From assembly GCF_905220565.1 (NCBI RefSeq), contig NC_059395.1, positions 19,199,289 to 19,263,288 on the forward strand: a stretch of DNA of 64,000 nucleotides, written 5' to 3'. The stretch comes from Melitaea cinxia (taxonomy: Eukaryota > Arthropoda > Insecta > Lepidoptera > Nymphalidae). Shown here piece after piece: positions 1-9,703 of this stretch (the first letter of the stretch is position 1; each line of letters starts with the position of its first letter). The translations under genes and the position numbers were made by a program. The notes beneath the pieces are model-generated. The model searched no databases. It was given only the letters and a program-made list of their open reading frames with translations, and was not told where the DNA came from.

Positions 1-1085
1 AATTTTTACATGTTGTTTAAAATTTAATCAAAAGTGTGTTTAGACTGTCATTGTCAATAATATTCTATTTTTAATATTTAAAAACGGAGATGTACCATTT
101 TGTTACGACAAATATGGTACATTTCCTGTTTTACGTGGGAATAAAAATGTACCCAAACATCATCATAGTAAATACCATATTTGAAAAACAAGATAAAAAA
201 TTCATTAAGTGGTTTAAAAAAAGTGATCGAACACATGTAATCACTAAATTACGACATCAAATTTTATTAAAACTTTGTGCAAGAAATTATTCAATTACAA
301 ATTAGTAATAAGTGTAATCTGCTGACTTTAACTCTTCTTTGTAAGTGATGAAGTCATACACAACTTTCATCTGCAATATTTTTATTTTCTATATTCGATA
401 TAACAGTTTAATGTCCACATTTTTTTATTGGCTTATATTTCGATGTGTTTTAGAAATAAATACACATTGAAAAAACTGTATTGATATTTTAATTTTTTTT
501 TTTTACAAATAATAAAATATCAGAAATTGTTTTTGGGGAATTAAAAAAAATAAATAAAAAGAAATGGCTCATGTATTTAGATATTAAGTTAGTTTTAATT
601 ATCGCATTTATTTTAGTTAAGATGTATATTTTCTGTTAGAGTTATTTCTCGAATAAGATCGAAATCTCTGACTTACGTCGTGTTTGAGTAAGTGTACGAC
701 GGCTAGGAAAATTTTGTAATATTTTATTATTTATTACAGATCGATTATATATTGTGTTAAGTTACGGTGTATTTAGTGTGTAAGGATTTCGGTTGAAAGC
801 GAAATATATAATTTTGATTTTTCTAACATGTCGTTTTATTTTTTCCCCATTCAAATAATCATTATAAATCAATATAAATAATTTCTTTTCATAAATATCT
901 TTCTATTTTAGTTGTTTTATATTTATATATATGTGTGTGCTGGACATGCTCCTATAAAAAAGGGTTGGAGTCTATGCGGGTTAATCGGACATGTCTTAGA
1001 ATTTCTTTTGAATATGAAAGTAACTCAAAGATATCTTTGATATTGAGCCAACATGGCCTAAACCACAACTATTAAACTTCTCCTA
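1..1085. other. AT-rich DNA, no gene seen
   Basis: The stretch is AT-rich with homopolymer runs. The only open frame of note (90-305, 71 codons) is no longer than chance allows at this base composition and shows no recognisable motif. Confidence 0.5.
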
Positions 1086-1225
1086 GATCGACTAACAAAC
1101 GTACGGCTCACCTGATGTTAAAAGCGATTACCGTAGCTTCTAGACGTCTGCAACATCGCTACAGAAGCATCGCAAACGCGTTACCGATCCTTAACCAAAC
1201 CCTCCCCAGGAATTCTTCACTCTTC
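1086..1225 (+). repeat. Dispersed repeat, 'gtaagcggttaccg' family (copy 1)
   Basis: The block resembles stretches at 19057-19360, 27189-27300, 54688-54900 and 55783-56045. The shared order is a segment on acquiring a 'ggctcacctgatg'-like string, then 'gcgattaccgtagc', 'tagacg(c/t)ctgcaac', 'catcgcaa', and a proline-codon-like 'ccccaggaattct'. The class is not known to me. There is no coding capacity, so it is probably a non-autonomous element. Confidence 0.6.
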
Positions 1226-1747
1226 TTCTTGAGTGTCTTTTAAACAATTAGGAAATCTAATAATTGAATTAAATTTTAGACCAGATGTGCTCTAAAATCA
1301 GATTTTATTCATTCGTTTACTTGGATTAAGAGCTTTCAATTGTGCCAATTTTTTTTTCAACATTACCACGTAGAATGAAGAAGGTACAAACAAGATTAAT
1401 CTGTGTGGTAGAGATGATAACCTGCATAATTTTTAAAGAATTAAAACAGTATGTATTTTATAGTTAACCTTCAACGTAGATTCAAAATGCAATATTTGAA
1501 TTTTTATTTGTCTTTTCGTCACATAATTCTCATAATTCAACATTTTAAGTCCATTCTGGTTTGGTTCCTGTTTGTGCCAATATAATGATACAACATTAAC
1601 GATTTCAAGCTTCAAAGTCCACGAAAACCAAATATTTTGTCAATTTGGCACACGATATAATCATTGTGAAAGAAAATATCACGAAATTCAAATAAATACT
1701 TTAAATAGGTATCTTGCTTTGTAAGGCGGCGGTTTACGTTAATATAA
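1226..1747. other. No gene seen
   Basis: This is AT-rich spacer. The minus-strand open frame 1433-1615 has no recognisable motif and is treated as chance. Confidence 0.45.
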
Positions 1748-1994
1748 TCTACGCGTATACTAATATTATAAAGCTGAAGAGTTTGTTTGTTTGTTTGAAC
1801 GAGCTAACCTCAGGAACTACTGGTCTGAGTTGAAAAATTCTTTCAAGTTAGCTAGCCCATTTATCTTGAAAGGATAGGCTATATATCATCACGCTAAGAT
1901 CAATAGGAGCGGAGTACTACTGAAGAATGTTTCAAAACAGGGTTTTTTTTTAAAGTAACAATTTAACGCGGACGAAGTCGTGGGCAGTAGCTAG
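1748..1994 (+). mobile_element. Helitron-like non-autonomous element
   Basis: The 5' end reads A|TC and the 3' end reads CTAG|T, as expected for Helitron insertion between A and T. Just inside the 3' end is a GC-rich hairpin (GAC-GAA-GTC within 'cgcggacgaagtcg'). The body begins with 'actaatattataaagc' followed by GTTT repeats, a signature shared with other copies in the window. There is no coding capacity. The Helitron assignment is inferred from the termini only. Confidence 0.6.
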
Positions 1995-2336
1995 TATAAA
2001 ATAACGGCAGAATCCTATAGTCGTGTGGTCTAAAATACATTCGTTTTCATCGGTAGTTGGTTGTGTAGTCAATAACTAATTTCCTTGAGTGTTAACTAAT
2101 ATCAAATGACTCGGAGGCGATCTGTCTCTTAATAAACTAAAGCGTGTTTACCATAAACGTGGGCTGGACAAAAGCAAGCTCTCAAAGAAACATCTTAGTA
2201 TTTGTTATCAATGGCGTAAATATTACTTCCAAATTTCTGATCTAAAGTCTAAAATGATGTTTGATCATTCGTCTAAAAACTTTATGTGTTCTTGTTGAAG
2301 TGGAATTTCCAAAATAGCTTCCACGTGTATAAGTTA

Positions 2337-2876
2337 CTAGCTGGTACCCGCGACATCGCCTGCACGGGATTAGTAAGTACTTCGAGTAGCTTAACATCTT
2401 CTCAATATCGATCTTTATATCAAAATTCATCAAAATTGGTTCTGCGAGATAAAAATCAATTTGTTACTACCAAATGTGCATTAGAAATATATTATCAATT
2501 TTTATTGTATTTATGGTTTACTGTTTTTAATGGCTTACTCATAAAAGATAGATATATGCTGTCGCGGAATGTTTTGAAGGACTAATTAAGATAAATATTT
2601 CTCTTGTACGTTATATACATGTAAACTCTACAGTTTTTGCAGCGTACGCAAGAATAGCTCGCAGATGGCAGATTTTATTCCGACTTACTTGACAATTATC
2701 GTTATATTTTGGACAATTCACACTATCTTTACAAATTAGCCTATGTCTTATTCTAATATATAGGCTATATTATTGTAAACTTTCATTAAAATACAGTGAG
2801 TAGTTTTTGCGTGAAAGAGAAACAAACATCGATACATCCATACATACAAACTTTTGCGTTTATAATATTAGTAGGA
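2337..2876 (-). mobile_element. Helitron-like non-autonomous element
   Basis: Read on the minus strand, the element starts A|TCCTACTAATATTATAAA and ends with a short GCGA/TCGC hairpin followed by CTAG|T. Open frames at 2286-2585 and 2796-3059 lie in or across it and are treated as chance. The interior differs from the 1748-1994 copy, but the two ends match the same pattern. Confidence 0.55.
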
Positions 2877-3116
2877 TATACATTATCTAAATCCCAAAAT
2901 ACATTTCCTAATTCTAGATTCATAACAAGCAGAACATCAACTAGATATATAATTCCACCCATTTATTTCTTATTAGGGGAGGGCAACCGGGGCTACTGCC
3001 CCAAGGCCTCCACAAAAGACATCGCAAAAAAAGTTAAAATTCAGACTAGTAAACACTAGTAAACAACATGTTTTGCATTTTACCTTTTAAAAAAATGTCC
3101 ATTTTATTTGGAAAAT

Positions 3117-3224
3117 AATTTGGGGCCAAGGGGTCTCCACTCCTTTGTTGCCACGAGGCCTCCACACTATAATTTGGGGCCAAGGGGCCTCCACTCCCTT
3201 TTTTGTCTCGAGGCCTCCACACCT
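3117..3224. repeat. GC-rich 54-bp direct duplication
   Basis: Two adjacent copies start at 3117 and 3171. Both begin 'aatttggggccaagggg' and continue through 'ctccactcc' and 'gaggcctccacac'. The GC content contrasts sharply with the AT-rich surroundings. A related 'ctgccccaaggcctccac' string lies just upstream at about 2994-3012. This is probably part of a dispersed repeat; no protein is supported. Confidence 0.6.
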
Positions 3225-3406
3225 CTTAATGCGGCCATGCCCACCAGTATACCTTCTTAACCACATTTCTTCTATACTTCTATTGAAATTGGATTATTTT
3301 ATTTTAAAAATTATAAAAAAAAAAGAAAGGAAATAAATGTTTCTTACTTCTAACCATGACAGTCAGAAATTTTTGTATACTTTAACCTGTATAAAAATAA
3401 TAAAAA

Positions 3407-3867
3407 TAATTGTGTTTGCTCGCAAACGAAAAAAAAAACCGACTTTAATTACTTCGACAAGTAAAACATAAGTAGAAAAAATAGGTAAATACGCGTTATC
3501 AAAGATTACTCAAAAAACACTAATCAGATTTTGTTAAAATTAAAATGAGACTACATGACAAGCATTTAGCTGTCGATTAAAGTAAGCATTATGAAAATCG
3601 GTAAACCCAGTAAAAAGTAAAAAGTTAAAGGTTTACTATAACTTAGGTCAACGAAAAAATAGTCAAGTAAATACGCAATATTAGATATAGCTCGAAAAGT
3701 AATTTTTCGATTTCAATTAAGTTTAAATGGGACCAAATGGCACGCAACACCTTTCGATTAAAAAAAAATTTCATCGAAATCGGTCCAAACAGTCAAAAGT
3801 TCTAAAGTAACATACATAAAAAAAAACAATCAAATGGAGAACCTCCTCCTTTTTTGAAAGTCGCTTA
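3407..3867 (+). repeat. Dispersed 'GAAGTCGGTT' repeat (copy 1)
   Basis: The left end carries a hairpin (GTTTGC-TC-GCAAAC) followed by ACCGACTTtAA. The right end is the poly-pyrimidine 'cctcctccttttttgaaag' and a degenerate GTCG(c/g)TT. ACCGACTTCAA near the left end and TTGAAGTCGGT at the right end form a subterminal inverted repeat, clearest in the copies at 30868-31357 and 12645-12986. It is non-coding, and its class is uncertain (MITE-like). Confidence 0.65.
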
Positions 3868-4216
3868 AAAATTGACATTGACGCAATGATCTGTGGTATC
3901 GAACAACCACTAAATTATTCTCATAAATAATGAAAATTATGTAAATTGCATCAAAATAATAATTTTATTTATATTGTAACGTCTTCACACCAACAGGAAT
4001 ACCAGATACGATTCAAATAATGTCAAGGACAAAATTGAGGTCGCAAAATATTGATTAACTTATTTTCTTCACAAAATTAGCTGAATTAAGACCTTGACTC
4101 ATAACTCAATTATCGAATTCATTGTTTATATTTAAAAGAGGTGACGGAAAATCATTAAATTTAGTGTTATTTCAAAATAAAGGAAACTAAATATAAATTT
4201 TGTGCGATGAAAGTTA
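3868..4216. other. No gene seen
   Basis: AT-rich spacer without long open frames. Confidence 0.45.
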
Positions 4217-4806
4217 TCTATATACATAATAATAAAATGGTAGGAAAGTCAAAACTGTACATTGAATATTTTTTTAAAAGAATACTCGGGGTGTGATCTT
4301 CAATCGATACCGAAGCCAAAAATATAGATTTTAGAATTTTTGTCTGATTGTCTGTTTGTCTGTATGTATGTCCGGGATAAAGTCAAAAAGTACCGCATGG
4401 ATTTACTTCAAATTTGGCACGAATATTATTAAGAAGTCGGGCTACATATTATAATGCTATCACCTACCGGGAACGAGGAGTGAACCTGTCTTTCCTCAAC
4501 GCATTCTGTAAAAACGTGTAATGACGCATATTTGAATGTTGTTGTTATTATGTTAATAACCATGCGATATAAGCTAGCTTCACACTATAAAAATCACGCA
4601 ATATACTAAGTCACTAAGCCGATAAACATAATTAAATGAATATAAGTAGACAAGACAATTTTAAAGCAGCGCCATCTATGAGATTTTTCTGTAGATATGA
4701 AATGTAAAGAAGAAACGGGTAAATGAATGTTATTTTAAAAGGTATAATCGTAGGTATTTTTGGTGCTGTTTAGCGTTCACGCAGACGACGTCGCGGGCAG
4801 CAGCTA
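4217..4806 (+). mobile_element. Helitron-like element, degenerate 3' end
   Basis: The start is A|TCTATATACATAATAATAA. The end carries the GACGACGTC hairpin region and 'gcgggcagcagctat', where the last bases read CTAT rather than CTAG. The internal 'tgtctgtatgtatgtccggg' and 'tttggcacgaat' strings are shared in kind with other copies. It is non-coding. Confidence 0.5.
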
Positions 4807-4844
4807 TTATTAAATAGAAATATTCAGTGTTGTTGTTAATTCAG

Positions 4845-5072
4845 CTTGTAAGATCCCACTGCCTGCTGCTGCGATTCTTTCTTCACGTGAAAGGATCGGG
4901 ACTTAATCCACCACGCTCTTCTGCGCGTAGGCGATTTCATACCCGACTATATGATTAACGATCGCGATCAGATGTCTACACTAGTTCATAAACTAGTACA
5001 TAACAACCGCGATTGACAGCTTAACGTGCTCTTCGACTTACGATGGGGAGACCCTCTCAGATTCTCAGAGTT
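4845..5072 (-). mobile_element. Diverged tRNA-derived SINE, body only
   Basis: The stretch matches, with many changes, the landmarks of the copy at 28902-29215: 'gatcccactgc', 'gaaaggatcgggacttaatccaccacgct', and 'cttaacgtgctct...gatggggagaccc'. The tRNA-like head, which would lie on the minus strand to the right, is absent. The strand is that of the polymerase III head in fuller copies. Confidence 0.55.
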
Positions 5073-5471
5073 TGAACTCTTTCAAATATTGTTAAAAGAT
5101 CTTATTTTATCTTTTGTATAATCTATTAATATGTTTAGATGACGATTTATTTGTCAATATAAATAACTTAAAACGTAAGCCTAACTACCCACATTCAATC
5201 AGTTTAATGGTGCGTGTGCCGTTTAGGCATTTAAACATTAGCGGTTCCATTCCTCGTGTATTTATAAGATGCTTTTAGTAGCTATAGTTTATTAATTGAG
5301 GTGAAACAGAACTATTAGGAAATAGTATATTTATCTCTTGCTGTTAAAGTCTAATTGTAACTTATTCGCCAGGTAAATTGTAGCCACAAATGGACAAACA
5401 GGCCCTGAGAAGATAATAATACTATAGCTTGATTTATTTATCTTGGCTATGACTGTTTTCTTTATAAAATA
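5073..5471. other. No gene seen
   Basis: AT-rich spacer without motifs I recognise. Confidence 0.45.
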
Positions 5472-5766
5472 CTAGCTGACCCGGCGAACTTTGTATCGCC
5501 TAACACAAACTTTATCGTATGGTATTAAAGTTCAAATTGACTTGTAAGTATTATCACAAATCTTTTGTATGGGTGTATAGAAACGTGTTGTTTTTAGACT
5601 TTTTCAGGAAATTTAAATATTTTTTTTTAGAATTTTTCTCTCCGTAAGAACCATCCTCGTACTTCAAGGAATATTTAAAAAAAAGAATTAGCGAAATCGG
5701 TCCAACCGTTCTCGAGTTTTGCGCTTAGCAACACATTCAGCGACTCATTTTTATATTATAAGAAGA
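5472..5766 (-). mobile_element. Helitron-like element, 'GACCCGGCGAAC' subfamily
   Basis: Read on the minus strand, the element starts A|TCTTCTTATAATATAAAAATG and ends 'cgccgggtcagCTAG|T'. A second, very similar copy lies at 56565-56858 in the same orientation. The high identity over about 290 bp suggests recent activity of this subfamily. It is non-coding. Confidence 0.65.
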
Positions 5767-6547
5767 TTTGCCAGCGAGATTCTCACGACTACCATAACCA
5801 AATAGTCATTTATTTTTATCACGGTACTTATGTTTTGTGAAAAATAAATGTAATTATTTATGTGAACAGTATAGAAACATAGCTTCACTAAGCCAGTGTT
5901 TTTAACACAGACACAGACACAGTATTTTTAAACAGAAAACCTTTTTCATATAGGTACCATAGATATTTCGGCTGTACGTAGTTTGTGTTGGAGAATTTGA
6001 AATCTATGCATGCCTTAAACTTATCAGCCAGTTAAAATAAATAAATTATACATCGAAATGATAGCTGTTGCCACTTAAAAAGTTCAAAGATGAACGGTAA
6101 TTACAACGACAATTATGCGTGAGTTTAAAATGTGTTAATTTGAGTTTGTCGAGATATTCCATAAAATAATGACTTGAATTTGTCAGTTAGAATCTGAGTT
6201 TTAGGCTACCCGGATGTCTAATGTATGCTAATGTATATGATTATAAATGTCTGTTTGAGTAAAATAAGAAACATACATTTTAATACCATTTTCCTGGTAG
6301 AAACATTTCGATAAATAAAACAATTCAAAGTGATACGACATCAAATGAAATCTTAACCTACGTAACGATCGCTTATCGGGCCTATTGTCCCATATTTATG
6401 TTGTGTAAAAAACTTGCATGAAATGGATCATATCAAAAAAATGTTATTAATTATGTAAAACAGTCTTTTAGACCTATTTTCAAAACAGGTTTACCACAGG
6501 AATGAATTATGCGACCATTTTTTTTTTAAATATTCATGAATGATTTA
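5767..6547. other. No gene seen; contains a short direct repeat
   Basis: AT-rich spacer. The segment at about 6455-6522 ('aaaacagtct' through 'gcgaccatttttt') recurs, diverged, at about 8327-8388, so it brackets the first SVWC gene. Confidence 0.45.
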
Positions 6548-6652
6548 CTCCAATGCGCTCCAATCCGCCAACTCGCATTGGAGCAGCGTGGTGGATTAAG
6601 CTCTGATCCTTTTCTACATAGGGAAAGAGGCTTATGCCCAGCAGTTAGATAT
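6548..6652 (+). mobile_element. SINE fragment, 3' part
   Basis: The reverse complement matches the common SINE landmarks 'gggcataagcctctttccc' and 'gatcagagcttaatccacc'. Only the part distal to the tRNA-like head remains. Confidence 0.65.
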
Positions 6653-6957
6653 TACACGCTCAAGCGCGAATGATTTACTCTTTTACGTAAGTAGCATTTT
6701 CTATAAATTATTGCTTGTTTCGTGAATTATTTTTTAATTATAACTATATATAACGGAATAATGGTAAGCAACCAACACTAATAAGTAATAATATGCTGCA
6801 CCGGTTTATTTTTGATAATCTATCCGGTTTACATACAAAACACTACATAGAAATCGCTTTACTCAAAGCAAATAAACAATTTTTTTTCATCATAATTTAC
6901 AATGATTATTTAATTTTGAATTTATTTTAAGATAAAGTAGAACGTACAGGCATCAAA

Positions 6958-7113
6958 TCGATGGCTCCTAAGTATACTGAGTCAACTCTACTTTTAATAA
7001 CTTTATTTTTTTCTTACATAGGTAGATAGGAAATGAAGTAAATGTTATTAATATCTTAAAAAATGAAATTATCAAAAGTTGTTAGTTGACTCAGTATACT
7101 TAGGAGCCATCGA
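6958..7113. mobile_element. Small TIR element (MITE), 156 bp
   Basis: The element is bounded by perfect 29-bp terminal inverted repeats (6958-6986 and 7085-7113), beginning TCGATGGCTCCTAAGTATAC. There is no coding capacity. It lies 136 bp downstream of the stop codon of the nearer SVWC gene. The equivalent place in the paralogous unit (about 9575-9590) lacks it, so it was inserted in this copy after the duplication, or lost from the other. Its superfamily is not determined. Confidence 0.85.
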
Positions 7114-7248
7114 AATGTTATTTAATTTTCTAGCTCCATAGTAATTTAAAATATAAATTCCTAAATGCTACGATCATTGTATTAGAAACAAAACAATTCA
7201 TCGACTCTAATATTAGGAATTAAGAGACAAAAGGAAAAATTGTATATT

Positions 7249-7892
7249 TTAAGGGCACCACACTTTTTGACAGCAACCTGGATATGGTTTTTCTTTTTCT
7301 TGTACCAATTTGCAAGGAGGCGCGGTAAATACGGTGCCGCATCTGTAACGTAAAATGTAATTTAATATATTAATCTCTAGTATAATGTACGATGTCCCTT
7401 ATTGTATTAAATAAAGTGATACTTACGTGACATATGTCATCAAATTGGAACTACATCTGTATTCCATGCAAGACGACTTAGCTGGCTTCGCCTGGCCATG
7501 TGGGATCACTTCGTTTAAGTCAGATACATAACATCCTTCTTGGTCTTCTGTAATTTTTTTTAAATCGAATATTATTTGAGTTAGTTATGTATTGTTTTTT
7601 TTTTAATATTTATATTTTTTTTAAACAGTGCTGCCAACAAATCTTATATTTTCTTGTTTTCATGGGTAATATGATATTTAAAGCTACATAAAATATACAC
7701 AATGTAGAGTACATAAGCAGTTAAATTAATTTTATGGGTATTTGACATGCAGATAACAGAAATTTAAAACATAATTAAAATATAAAAATAGTAATTCTTA
7801 CTGAATTTCTCTGGTTTGGGTTCCAACGGGCCGAGAAAAACAGCGGCGTAGGCTATGCACAAGCACGCTGATATTACCAAGAGCTTAATCAT
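7249..7892 (-). CDS. Secreted single-domain von Willebrand factor type C (SVWC) protein, copy A
   Basis: There are three exons: 7802-7892, 7427-7547 and 7249-7342, joined by GT/AG introns with phases 1 and 0 (split after AC of a Thr codon, i.e. phase 2). The product is 101 residues. Residues 1-17 form a signal peptide (MIKLLVISACLCIAYAA). The mature part has eight cysteines at 36, 57, 62, 72, 81, 94, 95 and 100, including the CC pair and final C of the SVWC fold. That family includes arthropod Vago and La1-like peptides; some members respond to infection or nutrition, while others are venom peptides. Function here is therefore open, with humoral immunity or stress response most likely. It is a tandem paralog of the gene at 9704-10938. 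No canonical AATAAA lies close to the stop; ATTAAA is at 7121-7126. The start is the ATG that opens the signal peptide and is conserved in both copies. Confidence 0.88.
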
Positions 7893-7919
7893 GATGTAGC
7901 AAGAGTCACTGATGAATTG

Positions 7920-7994
7920 ACACAGTCTGACCGCGGTGGCCTTTTGTCAGTATTCTAACCGGCCCGACTAAATATGACGTAATTGATAAATCAA
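7920..7994 (-). promoter_or_regulatory. Putative core promoter and conserved upstream block of SVWC gene A
   Basis: On the minus strand, a TTGATTTATCAATTACGTCA block (7975-7994) lies about 85-105 bp before the ATG, followed by 'aaaaggcc' in a TATA-like position and TCAGT initiator-like strings near 7906-7912. The same order is kept upstream of the paralog (10970-11047) although the bases between have changed. The block contains a GATA-type site (TTATCA) and a CRE-like TTACGTCA. Factor binding is inference. Confidence 0.45.
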
Positions 7995-8395
7995 TAAAGA
8001 GATATACATAAAAATGTATGTTGGTGTAATTATTTTTTTTCGTTTTTTTGTTGAATATTACGGTATTTATTGTATAATAGGCATAATACGTGGATTGCTG
8101 AATTTTCTTTGTTTACCACTACTGCGTTCTTTGAAGAAATCCTTTCCAACTTCCATTATAATCATAATTGTAATTGTGTATTCTCCAAATATATTTACAT
8201 CGGTAATTGACAGGTTTTATACTCACTTGCTTGCTAACCGTCAGCGCATACGATGCTAAGACTCTTACTCCATTTGAATGACTATGTATCAAATTAATTG
8301 TAATTTTAAAAAATAATAAAGGTATAAAACAGTCTCTTCGACTTATTTTTATACTGATATCTACAGGAATAAATTTTGCGACCATTTTTATTTTT

Positions 8396-9296
8396 AACCG
8401 GATTCCAAAAAGAAGGAGGTTCTCAATTCGACTGTATTTTTGAAGTGAAACTTCTTTAAGCGCATGAGGGTAAAATTTTTACGGAAGAAACGGCAACGTT
8501 TTGATGACACAGCAACGTTTTTGTGAGACTTAAAAATTGGTTTGCCAAAGAATTTCACTTCTGACATACATGTGTTCTTTGTACGCACACACTTATTTTA
8601 TGTATGTCGCTTGTCGCTTCAGCCTGTAATATCCCACTACTGGGCATAGGCCTCTTTCCCCATATAGGAGAAGGATCAGAGCTTAATCTACCATGCTGCT
8701 CCAATGCGGGTGATGTCATGTCATGGATTGTGCCTGTTGCGCTGGCGGTTGCGGGTTCGATCCCCGCACATGACAAAAATTTTGTATTGGCCATACAGGT
8801 GTTTGCTGTTGTCTGAGTGTTTGTGCAGTTCTTGTGGGTCTTCCCACCGTGCCTCGGAGAGCACGTTAAGCCGTCGGTCCCGGTTGTTATCATGTACACC
8901 TGATAGGGATCGTCACTCATAGTAATTTTTTTATGTATGCTACCTGAAAACTTTTGACTGGGTGGACCGATTTCGAAGATTTTTTTTAATCTTAAGCTGA
9001 TGCTTGTCATGTGGTCCTATTTAAATTAAATCGAGATCTTATAAGTACTTTTCGAGCTATGTCTAGTCACGCGTATTTACTTTACTATTTTTTCATCGAC
9101 CTATGTTGTATTATACTCGTACCATACCTTTTTACATTTTTTATTGGGTATACGATTTTGATGATTCTTGTTTTAATCAAAAGATTATATTCGTCTTGTG
9201 GTCTCATTCAAACTTGATCGAGATCTATTGATTACTTTTGAGTAATCTTTGACAACGATGTAATTGAAGTAGTTTATTTTTCGTTTGCGAGCAAAT
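8396..9296 (-). repeat. Dispersed 'GAAGTCGGTT' repeat, interrupted by nested insertions (copy 2)
   Basis: The right-hand end of the family (as 'aaccggattccaaaaagaag') is at 8396-8441. The body resumes at about 8922 ('ttatgtatgctacc') and ends with 'gtttgcgagcaaa' near 9290. About 480 bp between the two parts is foreign. It is made of a 'gaaacttcttta' fragment related to the TIR element at 33155-33293 and a rearranged SINE (8613-8920). Confidence 0.6.
8613..8920. mobile_element. Rearranged SINE: two parts in opposite orientation
   Basis: From 8613 to about 8705 the sequence matches the head-distal end of the SINE family with its tRNA head expected on the minus strand. From about 8715 to 8920 the tRNA-like head (GCGCTGGCGGTTGCGGGTTC, with B box GGTTCGATCC) and body run on the plus strand. 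This is either two truncated SINEs inserted head to tail-inverted or one internally inverted copy. The 151-codon minus-strand frame over it is an artefact of the repeat. Confidence 0.65.
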
Positions 9297-9656
9297 ACCA
9301 TTATTAATCAGTATATTTATATAAATGGTTATTCTTATACTTTATTGTTTGCCTGCTGATGATTAAAGTGTCTCGTAATAATGGTCAGCATAAGGTCATC
9401 AATAATATGCTCTAAAGGTTTACTTCTGATAACCTGGTTTTGATACAAAAAGGTTAACTTTATAGAAATCGCTTTACCCAATGCAACTGATTAAAATTTC
9501 GATATATGTCACTTCAAATTATAATTTTATTTTAAATTGAATAAAAGATACACAAGAACGCCAAGAATAGACAAAAATGTTATTTCGTTTTGCTGGTTCA
9601 TAAGAATATAAATTCTAAATTCAAAATGTGCAGATTAGTTTATTAGTAAAAAAGTT

Positions 9657-9662
9657 TTTATT
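9657..9662 (-). terminator. Polyadenylation signal AATAAA of SVWC gene B
   Basis: AATAAA on the minus strand lies 42 nt beyond the stop codon of the gene at 9704-10938, a normal distance for a short 3' UTR. Confidence 0.6.
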
Positions 9663-9703
9663 ACTTGTATTATGAATTTAAAAACGAAAAGAAATTGTGT
9701 AAT

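Larger units (their letters stand above)
6740..8100 (-). repeat. Downstream copy of the SVWC segmental duplication
   Basis: The unit includes the SVWC gene at 7249-7892, its 5' promoter block and about 500 bp of 3' flank. It aligns with about 9350-11140. Flank landmarks shared by both copies are 'aataatatgct', 'aggtttacttctgataa' versus 'cggtttatttttgataa', and 'atagaaatcgctttac'. Edges are approximate. Differences include a TIR element at 6958-7113 present only here and a SINE fragment present only in the other copy. Confidence 0.75.

Noticed and set aside
2286..3059. Plus-strand frames of 99 and 87 codons
   Set aside because: They fall in or across a Helitron-like element and a GC-rich repeat, with no motifs.
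8555..9010. 151-codon minus-strand open frame
   Set aside because: It lies across a rearranged SINE and the flanking repeat; the same peptide strings recur wherever this SINE occurs.
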